Notes: generated from the sequence alone by a model not told the origin. Positions 42,937 to 54,000 are shown, counted from the first letter of the stretch. The stretch: 64,000 nt of DNA from CAYZMS01 sp964479625 (GCA_964479625.1 CAYZMS010000005.1:62001-126000), one strand, 5' to 3'. Program-made: numbers and translations.

Positions 42937-45900
42937 ATGAATAAAACGGCAAAATGGGGTGCTGCGGTGATGATCTCGATCCTTTTCGCTCAGTCACTGT
43001 CGGCCCAGTATTTCGGTCGAAATAAGACCATTTACGATAACCTGGACTTTAAAGTGGTGGAAACGCCCAATTTTGAGTTTTACCACTACCTCGAAAACGA
43101 ACAAATGGTCAGGGCCATTACAAGCTATGCCGAGGTTTGGTACAAATACCATCAGGCTGTGCTGAAAGATACCATCTATCAGCGTAATCCTTTGATCTTT
43201 TACAACAACCATGCGGATTTTCAGCAAACGAACACCATAAGTGGCAATGTAGGTGTAGGGACCGGTGGGGTTACCGAGGCGTTCAAAAACCGGGTGGTCA
43301 TGCCCATTGCAATGTCCAACCAACAGACCATACAGGTTTTAGGCCATGAAATGGTGCATGCTTTTCAGTTCAATACCATTTTACAAGGGGATTCTACCAG
43401 CTTACAAAGTCTTAGCAACCTACCCCTTTGGGTAGTGGAAGGAATGGCTGAGTACATGTCAATTGGTAGCGTAAGCCCGCATACGGCCATGTGGATGAGG
43501 GATGCAGTATACAATGATGACATTCCTACCCTGCAGCAAATGAATAATCCGCAGTATTTTCCCTATCGGTATGGACATGCCTTCTGGGCCTTCCTGACGG
43601 GCATGATCGGGGATGAGTACATTCAGCCTTTTTTTAAAGCTATTGCCATGTATGGTTTTGACCCGGCTTGCCGGCGGGTGCTGGGCATCACCAGCAAAGA
43701 CCTTTCCGAGCGTTGGCAACAGGCCTTGAAAGAGCAATTCGAGCCGCTTGTGGAGGGTAAAAAAGCGGGTATCGTCGGTCGCCCTATACTGGATGAACAG
43801 GACGGCGGCCGGATGAATATTTCTCCAGCCATCAGCCCCAATGGGAAATATGTCATTTTCATCTCCGAGAAAAACCTATTCTCCACAGATGTTTTCCTGG
43901 CGGACGTCAATACCGGTGAGATCGTCAAAACGATTGCCAGTACCACCCGTTCCGGGAATATCGATGCCTTTAATTTTATTGAGTCTGCGGGAACCTGGTC
44001 GCCCAACAGCCGCGAAATCGCCCTGGTCGGTTTTTCGAAAGGAAAGAACATCCTGATCATTAAGGAGGTTCCCACCGGTAAAACCACTTTGGAACGGCAT
44101 ATCAAAGGCCTGGAGGCCTTTTCCAACTTATCCTGGTCGCCCTCAGGCGATAAGTTGCTCATGACTGGCTTGAAGAACGGGCATGTTGACCTGTTCCTCT
44201 ACGACATAAAGGAAGATAAACTGGAACAGTTGACCAACGACCCCTTTAGTGAGATGCATCCTTCCTGGATGCCGGATGGGCAGCGGATCGTTTTTTCAAC
44301 TGACCAGAAGGCATTTATGAATGGCCGGACTTATGGCGTGTTGACGATGAACCTGGCCACTATGGATCTCAGTACCCGTTTTATCGAGCATCTGGATGTA
44401 TTTCCCGGGGCGGATAACCTGAACCCCCAGGTGGACACCGCAGGGCATATTATCTTCCTGTCCAACCGCGACGGCTATCGGAATATGTACAGCTATGATA
44501 CGGAGACCGGCAAAGTGCTACAACTTACGGATATTCCAACCGGGATCAGTGGTATTTCCCAATATTCCCCTGCCATCAGTGTTGAACGCAGAAGGGACCG
44601 GGTGCTTTACTCCTTGTACAACAAGCGCGGGTACTCTATCTATCGGGCGCGCAGTAAGGACTTGTTACGCAAAGAAGTTGACCCCCATGATGTTACCTAT
44701 GAAGCAGCTTTTTTGCCACGGCAAAACAAGGACATCCTCAGTAAGGTGGAGCAGCAACTCTACGGTTTTGATAACGAGCCTTTACTCCAGGACAGATACC
44801 TGGTCAGCAAGGAGTTTAAATCGAAATTTAAACTCGATTACATCGGTGGAGGCGCCGGGGTAGGTGTGGGAACCAGTAATACTTTTGGGACCACTGCCGG
44901 TCTTGCCGGTTCGGTAGACATGTTGTTTAGCGATATTTTGGGTAATAATCAGTTCTTTGTAAGCCTTGCCCTGAACGGTGAGATCCAGGATTTCGGAGGA
45001 CAAGTCGCTTACATCAATCGCCAACAGCGCTTCAACTGGGGCGTAGGGGTTTCTCATATTCCCTTCCGAAGCGGGGGGTCTGCATTCCTGGGCTTAGATA
45101 CGCTACCCATTGAAGATGGTGGCAGCTTCGGACAATATGAGCATTGGTTATTTCAAATAGATCGGATCTTTGAAGAAAAACTGACCGTATTTTCGCAGTA
45201 TCCTTTTTCGAATACCTTGCGGATAGAAGGCGAGATCGATGCCGCCTATTATTCGCAAAGTATTACTCAGTACGATAACTATTACAATTCTTTTGGGCAA
45301 CTGATCTATCAGGATCGGGAACCCCTGGATGCCCCTTCCGGTTTTGCTCTTTTTGGGCTGGGTACGGCCCTGGTCAGTGATAACTCCTATTCCGGTTTGA
45401 CTTCCCCTTTAGATGGCCATCGGTATCGCATTGGGATCAAGCAGTACATTGGCGAACTTGAGTATGCACAAGCTACGGCAGATTTTCGAATGTATCGCTT
45501 CCTGCGACCGATCGGTCTGGCGGTGCGACTGGCCCATTGGGGGCGTTACGGTACAGATGCGGATGCCTTTTTCCCTTATTATTTGGGGAACCCCTGGTAT
45601 TTGCGAGGGTATACTCCCGATGTGCGGGACCAGTTGATCCTGGATGGCACCATACAGGATGAGAACCTGCTGGGGTCAAAAATTATGGTGGCCAATGCTG
45701 AAATTAGGCTACCTTTCACGGGGCCAGAGCAATTGGCCATGATCAAATCCAATTTCCTGTTCTCAGATCTTAACCTCTTTTTTGATGCGGGTGTTTCCTG
45801 GGATGAGTTCGCTCAGTTTAGCGGAGATACAGAGACTGGTCTCCCACAAATAGAACCGATCTATTCGACCGGTATTTCCCTTAGGGTCAATGTCTTCGGG

Positions 45901-45987
45901 GCCATAATACTCGAACCCTATTATGCCCTTCCCCTGGTCGGAAATGCTGAACCTGTTTTTGGGTTGAACTTTATTCCGGGCTGGTAA
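42937..45987 (+). CDS. Outer-membrane protein: gluzincin protease, TolB-like propeller and C-terminal beta-barrel
   Basis: A 1016-residue exported protein with three parts. After a signal peptide (to about residue 24, ending LSAQ), residues 25-260 form a metalloprotease domain with a complete gluzincin-type zinc site: HEMVH at 137-141 and the downstream glutamate in WVVEGMAEY (Glu168, with Glu172 also nearby). Residues of about 280-620 hold repeated PD40/WD40-like propeller blades (SPNGKYVIFISEKN, SPSGDKLLMTG, MPDGQRIVFSTD, HIIFLSNRDGYRN). From about 630 to the end the sequence alternates polar and aromatic residues and ends in F-x-P-x-W, with FGLGTAL and NPWYLRGY segments like BamA/D15-type 16-stranded barrels. 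The barrel would fix protease and propeller at the outer membrane. Substrate unknown; single-gene unit. Confidence 0.8.
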   Translation: MNKTAKWGAAVMISILFAQSLSAQYFGRNKTIYDNLDFKVVETPNFEFYHYLENEQMVRAITSYAEVWYKYHQAVLKDTIYQRNPLIFYNNHADFQQTNTISGNVGVGTGGVTEAFKNRVVMPIAMSNQQTIQVLGHEMVHAFQFNTILQGDSTSLQSLSNLPLWVVEGMAEYMSIGSVSPHTAMWMRDAVYNDDIPTLQQMNNPQYFPYRYGHAFWAFLTGMIGDEYIQPFFKAIAMYGFDPACRRVLGITSKDLSERWQQALKEQFEPLVEGKKAGIVGRPILDEQDGGRMNISPAISPNGKYVIFISEKNLFSTDVFLADVNTGEIVKTIASTTRSGNIDAFNFIESAGTWSPNSREIALVGFSKGKNILIIKEVPTGKTTLERHIKGLEAFSNLSWSPSGDKLLMTGLKNGHVDLFLYDIKEDKLEQLTNDPFSEMHPSWMPDGQRIVFSTDQKAFMNGRTYGVLTMNLATMDLSTRFIEHLDVFPGADNLNPQVDTAGHIIFLSNRDGYRNMYSYDTETGKVLQLTDIPTGISGISQYSPAISVERRRDRVLYSLYNKRGYSIYRARSKDLLRKEVDPHDVTYEAAFLPRQNKDILSKVEQQLYGFDNEPLLQDRYLVSKEFKSKFKLDYIGGGAGVGVGTSNTFGTTAGLAGSVDMLFSDILGNNQFFVSLALNGEIQDFGGQVAYINRQQRFNWGVGVSHIPFRSGGSAFLGLDTLPIEDGGSFGQYEHWLFQIDRIFEEKLTVFSQYPFSNTLRIEGEIDAAYYSQSITQYDNYYNSFGQLIYQDREPLDAPSGFALFGLGTALVSDNSYSGLTSPLDGHRYRIGIKQYIGELEYAQATADFRMYRFLRPIGLAVRLAHWGRYGTDADAFFPYYLGNPWYLRGYTPDVRDQLILDGTIQDENLLGSKIMVANAEIRLPFTGPEQLAMIKSNFLFSDLNLFFDAGVSWDEFAQFSGDTETGLPQIEPIYSTGISLRVNVFGAIILEPYYALPLVGNAEPVFGLNFIPGW

Positions 45988-46074
45988 AATTATGGAGCAG
46001 AGATTGTCTCAAAAAACGCATGAAGCTTTTTGGAACGCCCTCTTCTCCATCAAATACCTTTCTCTGCAGATAAA

Positions 46075-48696
46075 TTACACAGCAGTTTCAAAAGGCTGCT
46101 TACTGAATACCAATCCTTTGGGATCAGTATGCACATAAATGGTATCTCCTGCACCGAATTCTCCGGAAAGGACCAGCTTGGAAAGCTCATTGACCAGTTC
46201 TTTTTGTAGTACCCGCTTCATGGGGCGAGCACCAAACTGCGGGTCGTAGCCCAGATCTGCCAGAAGGTTTTTGGCTTCTTCACTGAGTTTGAGCATTATC
46301 CCTTGCTTGGCAAGCATTTTCTTGGTCTTTTTCAGCAACAATTCCATGATCTGGTGGATCTCTTCCCGGGTTAGCGGGAGAAACATGATCTGCTCATCGA
46401 TCCGGTTCAGGAACTCGGGCCGCATGTCTTCTTTCAGCAGGTCGAATACCTCCTGTTTAGTGGTTTCGAGAATTTCTGTACGATGCTTGTCTCCCACCGA
46501 TTTCAGGTCTTCGAAGTTCTCCAGAATTATATCTGCTCCGGTATTGGAGGTCATAATGATGATGGTATTCTTGAAATTGGCGACCCTGCCTTTATTGTCG
46601 GTTAGCCGACCATCGTCCAATACTTGCAAGAGGATATTAAAGGTATCCGGATGCGCTTTTTCGATCTCATCCAACAGGATGATGGAGTAGGGACGTCTGC
46701 GAACTGCCTCGGTCAGTTGTCCACCTTCATCGTAGCCGACATATCCGGGAGGTGCACCCACCAGTCGGCTTACCGAATGGCGTTCCTGATATTCGCTCAT
46801 ATCAATTCGGGTGATGGCCTTTTCATCATCGAAGAGGACTTCAGCAAGGGTTTTAGCCAATTCGGTTTTACCCACTCCGGTAGGGCCCAGGAAGATAAAG
46901 GAACCAATAGGGCGGTTCTCATCCTGCAATCCGGCCCGGCTTCGGCGAATGGAGTCGGAAACGGCCCGTACCGCTTCTTCCTGTCCGATGAGGCGTTTTC
47001 CGATCTCGTCTTCCAGCTTTAGCAGCTTGTCTTTTTCGCTTTGGGTCATCTTATCTACGGGAATCCCAGTCCAGCGGGAGATCACCTCTGCTATGTCATT
47101 AGCTGTGACTTCTTCATTGGTAAAGCGGCTTTCATCGGGTAGCTTATCCAGTTTTTCTTCTGCAGCTTTCAGCATTGCCTGTTGTTCCTGCAGCGAACTA
47201 TAACGTATTTTAGCTACCGTTTCGAAATCACTATTGCGCTCTGCACGCTCGGCTTCCATTTCGAGTTCTTCGATATGTTTTTTTATAGCCTGAGCGGTAT
47301 CAACGATCTCCTTTTCAGACTGCCAGGCGGCTCGAAGGGAATCTCTTTTTTCCTGTGCGTTGGCTATTTGCTCATTGATGACTTTGAGCTTTTTCTTGTC
47401 TTTCTCGCGTTTGATGGCTTCGCGTTCAATTTCCAGTTGCCGCACCTTTCGATCCCATTCATCTACCTCCTCCGGTACGCTGTCCAGTTCAAGGCGCAGC
47501 CGTGCGGCTGCCTCATCGATCAGGTCAATGGCTTTATCTGGGAGTTGTCGGTCGGTGATATAGCGATTCGAAAGTTCGGCTGCTGCGACAAGTGCTTCAT
47601 CCAGTATTTCGATCTTGTGGTAGACCTCATATCGTTCCTGCAGGCCCCGAAGAATGGAAATGGTATCCTCCACGCTGGGCTCTTCAATGACCACGGTCTG
47701 AAAACGCCGTACCAGGGCCTTATCCTTTTCAAAATACTTTTGGTACTCATCCAGGGTAGTAGCGCCGATGGTGCGCAGTTCTCCCCGGGCAAGGGCAGGT
47801 TTCAGGATGTTGGCTGCATCCATGGCTCCCTGTCCACCTCCGGCCCCAATCAGGGTGTGAATCTCATCGATGAAAAGGATGATATTTCCGTTGGACTCAG
47901 AGACCTCCTTGATGACACCTTTGAGGCGTTCCTCGAATTCGCCCTTGTATTTGGCACCAGCAATGAGGGCGGCAATGTCCAGTGTGAAAATGCGCTTGTT
48001 CTTGAGGTTCTCGGGGACATCTCCTTTTACGATCCGCCAGGCTATACCTTCAACTATGGCTGTTTTACCAACTCCTGCTTCACCGATCAGTATAGGGTTA
48101 TTTTTCTTCCTGCGGGAAAGGATATGCAACACCCTTCGGATTTCTTCATCGCGGCCAATGATAGGATCGAGCTTTCCTGATTCCGCTCGCGCATTGAGGT
48201 CAATGGCATATTTATTGAGGGCGTTATAGCTATCTTCTGCACTTTGGTCGGTCACTGTACGCCCTTTGCGCAATTCATCAATGGCAGTTCGTAAGGCATC
48301 TTCGCTGGCTCCTTGTTCTTTCAGTATTCGGCCACCTTTGTCGTCGCCCAGGAGGATAGCCAGTAGCATGATCTCGAGGGAGATATATTCATCCCCGTAG
48401 TCTTTTAATAATTTTCTGGCACGGCTAAGGGCTTTGTTGGCATCGGAAGAAAGATATTGCTTATCCGTGCCTTCTACTTTCGGGTAAGTAGAGATCGTTT
48501 CCTGGAGCACCCGCTTAAGGGCAGGAATGTTTACATCCGCTTTTTGGAGCAGGAACTTGGTAACGTTCTCGTCTGTTTCCAAAATCCCGGAAATAAGGTG
48601 GGGGGTATCCACCTGTTGTTGGTCGTATCTGCCCGCAATTTGTTGGCCTTTAAGGATGGCCTCCTGGGCTTTTACGGTAAAATTATCGTAGGTCAT
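46075..48696 (-). CDS. clpB: ATP-dependent disaggregase ClpB
   Basis: An 873-residue hexameric Hsp100 chaperone that pulls proteins out of aggregates with DnaK. In order: the double Clp-N repeat (1-150), AAA+ 1 with Walker A GEAGVGKTAIVEG and pore loop GAKYKGEFEERL, the long coiled-coil middle domain (about 410-530) that marks ClpB and separates it from ClpA/ClpC, and AAA+ 2 with Walker A GPTGVGKTELAKTL and pore loop GAPPGYVGYDEGG. The C-terminal oligomerisation domain is complete. There is no ClpP-binding IGF/L loop, as expected. Length matches the family (about 860-870). A long antisense open frame inside it is a codon-bias shadow. The gene appears monocistronic; no clear CIRCE or -7 box is seen upstream. 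Confidence 0.96.
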   Translation of the reverse strand: MTYDNFTVKAQEAILKGQQIAGRYDQQQVDTPHLISGILETDENVTKFLLQKADVNIPALKRVLQETISTYPKVEGTDKQYLSSDANKALSRARKLLKDYGDEYISLEIMLLAILLGDDKGGRILKEQGASEDALRTAIDELRKGRTVTDQSAEDSYNALNKYAIDLNARAESGKLDPIIGRDEEIRRVLHILSRRKKNNPILIGEAGVGKTAIVEGIAWRIVKGDVPENLKNKRIFTLDIAALIAGAKYKGEFEERLKGVIKEVSESNGNIILFIDEIHTLIGAGGGQGAMDAANILKPALARGELRTIGATTLDEYQKYFEKDKALVRRFQTVVIEEPSVEDTISILRGLQERYEVYHKIEILDEALVAAAELSNRYITDRQLPDKAIDLIDEAAARLRLELDSVPEEVDEWDRKVRQLEIEREAIKREKDKKKLKVINEQIANAQEKRDSLRAAWQSEKEIVDTAQAIKKHIEELEMEAERAERNSDFETVAKIRYSSLQEQQAMLKAAEEKLDKLPDESRFTNEEVTANDIAEVISRWTGIPVDKMTQSEKDKLLKLEDEIGKRLIGQEEAVRAVSDSIRRSRAGLQDENRPIGSFIFLGPTGVGKTELAKTLAEVLFDDEKAITRIDMSEYQERHSVSRLVGAPPGYVGYDEGGQLTEAVRRRPYSIILLDEIEKAHPDTFNILLQVLDDGRLTDNKGRVANFKNTIIIMTSNTGADIILENFEDLKSVGDKHRTEILETTKQEVFDLLKEDMRPEFLNRIDEQIMFLPLTREEIHQIMELLLKKTKKMLAKQGIMLKLSEEAKNLLADLGYDPQFGARPMKRVLQKELVNELSKLVLSGEFGAGDTIYVHTDPKGLVFSKQPFETAV

Positions 48697-48856
48697 ATCG
48701 TTGGATTACTTGCTATTGTTCTAAATATAAGATAGGGGCTTTCTTTTTGAAAACCCTTTCGTTAAAGAATAGCAAAATCAAGACCAAGACGGGTTTTGGT
48801 ACAATTTGGCAGTGTTTTTTAAGACCTGGTGTCATTTTGGCAGCCCAAGAATGTCT

Positions 48857-50422
48857 CTACTGTTTATCCACCACAATCCGTTTATCTCGGTTTGCTAATT
48901 CCCAGGAGGTATAAAATACTAATCGCCCAATGGTTTCCATTTTTTCGAAATTGATTTTTTCAACAGTGTCGGTGGTGCGGTGGTAATCTTCGTGGGTGCC
49001 GTTAAAATAAAAAATGGCAGGGATGCCCTTTTTTGCGAAGTTGTAATGGTCAGACCGATAATAATATCGATTAGGGTCCCCTTCGTCATTATAGGTGTAA
49101 TCTAATTCCAGTTGGGTATAGGTGGCATTGGCTTGCTCGTTGATCTCGTGTAGTTCGGAACTCAATCGGTCCGCACCGATGACGTAAATATAATTGGGAT
49201 CCTCAGCATGCTTTTCGTCCACTCTTCCAACCATATCTACATTGACGTTCACGATAGTATTTTCCAAGGGGAATACGGGGTTTTCAGAATAGTATTGTGA
49301 ACCAAGTAGACCCTTTTCCTCACCGGAGACCAGCATGCAGAGCACGGATCGACGGGGGCCCGAGCCGGTTTTTTTGGCGGTAACAAAAGCTTCTGCAATT
49401 TCCAATACGGTGGAAGTACCGGAACCGTTGTCATCTGCGCCATTATAGACGTCATTTCCCCGCTTTCCGAGATGGTCGTAATGCGCAGTAATGATGACCA
49501 GCTCTTCTTTCAACTCAGGCTCGGTCCCTTCGATATAGCCCAGCACATTTGAACCTTCGAGGCTTCTGAAGGATTTTTCCTGGCTGATCCCTACCTCCAC
49601 GGGTAAGGAAAAGGTACCCGGCTTTCCCTTCTGGCTTATCCGGTCTCGTTTTTTGATGAGCTTATCGACCTTTTTACCCACCAGTTGCCGGGCTACCTCT
49701 GTCGAAATATAGTAGTTGGGTAAACGGTTTTGCATTTCAAATTCAGCAGGACCCAGCAGTTGTAGCCGGGTGTTAAGGATGGATTTCCGGGCTTCCGCCA
49801 GTTGGTTTTTAAAGTCAGTATCAATGAAAAGTACAGCAGCAGCTCCTTTTGCTGCGGCGACCCTGATCTTAACGTGTGGATCACTAAACTTCGGGTCTAT
49901 CTCAAGGGATGGAGTCCCCTCTGCATCCGTAGGGAGGCCGGTGTACATGATCAACAATCTGCCTTCTGCCGATTTCCCTCCGTAATCAGAGTAATTAGCG
50001 GACTCAATCCCGTAACCTACAAAAAGCGCTTTGTCAAAATCCAGACTATCCACCTGAATGTTCGAATTTGGAAAGGCGTAGTAATCTTTTAGGTGTTCCA
50101 GACGGGTTCCATTTATGCTCAAATTAATCTCCTTCCAATTGTGGGCTGCAAAGAGAATGGGCTGGAAGTAGGTACTATCTCCTACGATTTTGGGGATTTC
50201 CAGTTTGTTAAATTGACCAGCTATATAATCGGCGGCTTTCCGTTGGCCAGGCGTACCCGTTTCACGCCCCTCGTAATCATCAGAGGCAAGTATAGTTACG
50301 TGTTCTTTAAGATCTTCGGCTGTAATGGTTTGCACCCATTTTACAACCTGATCACGGGGTACCTGAGCCTGGGCGATCTGGTTCGCAATTAGGAAAAAGA
50401 AGAAGAGTGTTTTTATTTTCAT
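48857..50422 (-). CDS. Exported M28 family aminopeptidase with PA domain
   Basis: A 521-residue secreted di-zinc peptidase. A signal peptide (MKIKTLFFFFLIANQIAQAQ) precedes the M28 fold, into which a protease-associated (PA) domain is inserted at about 110-260 (AAAKGAAAVLFIDTD). Metal ligands and catalytic residues are all visible: His in VIITAHYDHLG, Asp in YNGADDNGSGTS, Glu-Glu in LVSGEEKGLLGS, Asp in VNVNVDMVGR and His in YYYRSDHYNFAKKG. It removes N-terminal residues from peptides outside the cytoplasm. Together with the S8, M14 and gluzincin proteins it makes this stretch rich in exported proteolysis. It lies divergent from the giant adhesin gene. Confidence 0.93.
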   Translation of the reverse strand: MKIKTLFFFFLIANQIAQAQVPRDQVVKWVQTITAEDLKEHVTILASDDYEGRETGTPGQRKAADYIAGQFNKLEIPKIVGDSTYFQPILFAAHNWKEINLSINGTRLEHLKDYYAFPNSNIQVDSLDFDKALFVGYGIESANYSDYGGKSAEGRLLIMYTGLPTDAEGTPSLEIDPKFSDPHVKIRVAAAKGAAAVLFIDTDFKNQLAEARKSILNTRLQLLGPAEFEMQNRLPNYYISTEVARQLVGKKVDKLIKKRDRISQKGKPGTFSLPVEVGISQEKSFRSLEGSNVLGYIEGTEPELKEELVIITAHYDHLGKRGNDVYNGADDNGSGTSTVLEIAEAFVTAKKTGSGPRRSVLCMLVSGEEKGLLGSQYYSENPVFPLENTIVNVNVDMVGRVDEKHAEDPNYIYVIGADRLSSELHEINEQANATYTQLELDYTYNDEGDPNRYYYRSDHYNFAKKGIPAIFYFNGTHEDYHRTTDTVEKINFEKMETIGRLVFYTSWELANRDKRIVVDKQ

Positions 50423-51085
50423 TTTCTTTTTTTATGTTTGCTAGTCTAGTGAAAAAGAAAAAGCTGTATTGTTGAGCGGCTATAAACTTAAGCATAAACC
50501 ATTAATTTAAGTAAGTCTCTCAACCTCCAATTTCACTCCTCTCGTTGAGAAACTTTTGTGGATCAGTTTGCTTTTCGGCATCCTAATCATTCGACTGCCT
50601 AAAGGTTAAGGGATAGAATCAATTGTGTTATTTGTTGTTTTTTTAATTTTTTGCACTGCATTGCTTAACCTCCGGGGCTATGTAATGCAGCTGTATTAAT
50701 TCGGATTAGTTCATTTCTTAACCATCCCCGATGAGTTTCCTAGAATTTGCTGTAAAATTTTAACATCTACCCAGGATTGGTCGGTTTGTCTCGTTCTGGT
50801 TGGGTTCTTTTTAATAGATCGCTTTGCTGATCTGTTAAAGGGTAATATTTTTCGACATTATTGGTGGGCAATTAATCAGACTTTCACCAATTTACTATAT
50901 CCCTTATTGAATAAACGGCAAAAACTACTTATTTAAAATGCCCGTACTCCGGTAACCTCCTGGAGTATCTCGCTAGAATGCATGTTGCTAAACCATGGAG
51001 CGCACAGGAAAGTACATTTCCTGTGCCTGCTCATTTATTGCCTGCTTCAAAGCTTATGCAAGCTGGCAAATCAAGTAAACTCTAA
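50423..51085. other. Intergenic region before the giant adhesin (663 bp)
   Basis: No gene or exact TAnnTTTG box is seen. Near the adhesin end are two inverted repeats: TACTCC/GGAGTA (50945-50950 with 50962-50967) and a stronger perfect 10-bp stem GCACAGGAAA/TTTCCTGTGC (51002-51011 with 51017-51026, loop GTACA) ending 59 bases before the ATG. Confidence 0.5.
51002..51026 (+). promoter_or_regulatory. Leader hairpin or operator upstream of the giant adhesin
   Basis: GCACAGGAAA, GTACA, TTTCCTGTGC: a perfect 10-bp inverted repeat with a five-base centre. At DNA level it has the shape of a dimeric regulator site; in RNA it would be a leader hairpin. No T tract follows. Confidence 0.4.
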
Positions 51086-54000
51086 ATGATGCGAAAGTAC
51101 ATTTACCCAAACTTTATTCCCTTACTTTCAATTAACTCCCTGATAATTGGCCTGTTGATTGGTATTATTGGATCAGGATCAGAGCAAACCTCCTATCCTT
51201 CATTGGGCCAAGCAACTGCAGAAGAGGACGGATTTGAACGTATTTTCAATGAAGCATTCCCTTCGAAGGAAAGTTTCAAATGGTCTGCTTTTACTACCGA
51301 CATTCAAGGCCCATCTTCTCCTAGTTGTAAGGGGGGGGAACTGCTGTGGGAACAAACGGTAGATATATCGAATCCCAATGATGTTAAAGTCTCGAAAGTC
51401 CGCTTTCTTGGAGGGGGAAAGTATAAATTATTTGACTCGGATGATCTTCCGGATGCTTTTGACGGCCCGGTTGCAGTTACGATCGAAGAAGCCGTTTCCT
51501 GGGATGGGTATGGCGACAGGGAAAACACCTCTACCCAAAGCAGGGAAGAATGGCGGGTTGTTTTCGTTAAAGATGGTGAGGTCATCAAAACCTCCGATTG
51601 GACTGATGATCTGGAGGATCAGGTGTCTTCCGCCGAATGGAAAGGTAGTCTTGGAACCTATGAACTTCCGAATGGTGCAGACGAAATATACATAGCTCAC
51701 CGGGGGGAGTCGGCGCCTTATGGTTCTAATACCGGCGGCCCCAATTCTGTAGTCCCCTCCAGTATCTGCCTTTCCTTTGAAGCTGATGAACCGGAAGCGG
51801 ATTATGGCGATGCGCCTTCCGCCTATGGAGATATTTGCTTTACCATAGCTTCTTCCGGAACCAAAACCAAACTGGGGGGGGGCATAGATGGAGAAAGTGG
51901 CAGTCAACATAGCTCTGATGCCAAAGGGGATGGGAGCGATGAGGATGGTGTTTATTTCATAGGTGGAACAACCCTACAGGCGGGGGAAACAGCATCTGTT
52001 GAAATCGAATGGACTACCAACGATCGGGATAGTTATATCTCCGGCTGGGTCGATTTCAATGGGAATAACCGCTTTGATGAAAGCGAAAAAATAATTAATG
52101 ATCACGAAGTAGGAAGCTGTTGCGGTACTCCCAGTGGGTCAAAAACCTTTGCCTTTCAGGTGCCTCAGCATGCTGATTGTGATCTCACTTTCGCCCGCTT
52201 CATCATTAGCAGTGATAGAAATCACGGCCCTACCGGAAATGAATGTAAAGATAATCCCGGGAATGATGGAGAAGTAGAAGACTATCAGCTAAGCATTGAG
52301 GGGTGCTGTACTATTACTGTTTCTGCAAACGAAGTGGAACCGGTTTGTGAAGGACAAAGGATTGATCTAGTCGCTACGGTTGGGGGTGCAAGTGGAGGGG
52401 AAAAGATCGAATGGTTCGTGGGGAGCCAGAAGATCGGCCAGGGTAATCCGCTGGAAAATATCCTTATTCAATCGAATACCACCTACAGAGTAAAGGTTTC
52501 TGAGGATGGATGCGTAGTTGAAGACGAGCTTGTAGTAGGTGTCCATTCCCCACCGAATGTTAGTATCGAAGCGGTAGACCCCGTATGTAATACTTCCGAA
52601 GATGCCCTTTCTCTCGTGGGAACACCAGATGGGGGAACCTTCGATGGAGAAGGTGTAAGTGGCACTACCTTCAACCCAGCCGGGTTGAATGACGGTAAAT
52701 ATACTATTACCTATACCTATGAAGATGGTATGGGTTGTGTAGCCTCCGCATCCATTGAGGTTGAGGTATACGATTGTGATCTGACACCCAACTGTCCGGC
52801 AGCAAACAGTTTTTTGTGGATCAACAATTCTTTCGATGACCCTAAAGACGTAAGGGGTATAAGTACCCGCTTAATTGATGCCGGGATGCTGACGATCACT
52901 CTTCCTTCTTCCCTTATCCCTGATGAGATCAAATCCGGTGAAGTAGAGGTGGAAATTGCCGAGATCATTTCATTTGATGCTTACCCGGAGCGGGTAAACG
53001 CCAATCAACCGCAGGAGCGCTGGAGGGTGGTTTTCTTTAAAAATGGCACCATCGCAGGCACCTCTGATTGGACAACAGACCTGGAAGACAACTCGGCCTT
53101 TGCAAAAGAAAAAGAAAACCTTGGGAAGGTTACACTACCCAACGGTACCGACCAAATTAAACTGGCTCATTATGAGGCGTCCGTAAGTCAGGGCGGTTCC
53201 GGGCAAAGCGCCTCCTCCCCTAATTCGGTGGTGCCGGCCGGAGTGTGTTTTAAGTATACGGAGCTTTGCAATGTTTCCGTGACGGGAAGGGAAGTAGATC
53301 CTGTTTGTGAGGAAGAAAAGATAAGCCTGCGTGCAACAGTAGCTAACGGAAGCGGAAATGAACAAGTCGAATGGTTTATCGGGAATCAAAAAATCGGGCA
53401 GGGCAACCCACTAAATAATGTAACCATTACTTCAACAACTACCTATAAGGTAGTGGTAATGGATGGAAGTTGTTCCGCCGAGGATGAAATTACCGTAACG
53501 GTAAAAGATGGCCCTACTGCCAATGCCGGCAGCTACGATCCGGTATGCGAGGATGGCAGTCCGATCAGTTNNNNNNNNNNNNNNNNNNNNNNNNNNNNNN
53601 NNNNNNNNNNNNNNNNNNNNNNNNNNNNNNNNNNNNNNNNNNNNNNNNNNNNNNNNNNNNNNNNNNNNNNACGATCACCATCAAGAACACGCCCACTGCC
53701 AATGCCGGCAGCTACGATCCGTTATGCGAGGATGGCAGTCCGATCAGTTTGTCGGGTAGTCCCTCGGGGGGCACCTTCAGCGGTGCAGGCGTAACGGGCA
53801 ACCAGTTCGACCCTACGGGTCTGTCCCCTGGCGATTACACCATTACCTACGAAGTGACGGTAGATGGCTGTACCGATAGCGACCAAACAACGATCACCAT
53901 CAAGAACACGCCCACTGCCAATGCCGGCAGCTACGATCCGTTATGCGAGGATGGCAGTCCGATCAGTTTGTCGGGTAGTCCCTCGGGGGGCACCTTCAGC

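Noticed and set aside
47182..48180. An open frame of 332 codons antisense to clpB.
   Set aside because: It lies wholly inside the conserved clpB frame, has no start context or recognisable domain, and reflects codon bias on the opposite strand.
53545..53794. A true frameshift splitting the adhesin into two genes.
   Set aside because: The frame change falls exactly at the 100-N placeholder and is fully explained by the repeat phase.
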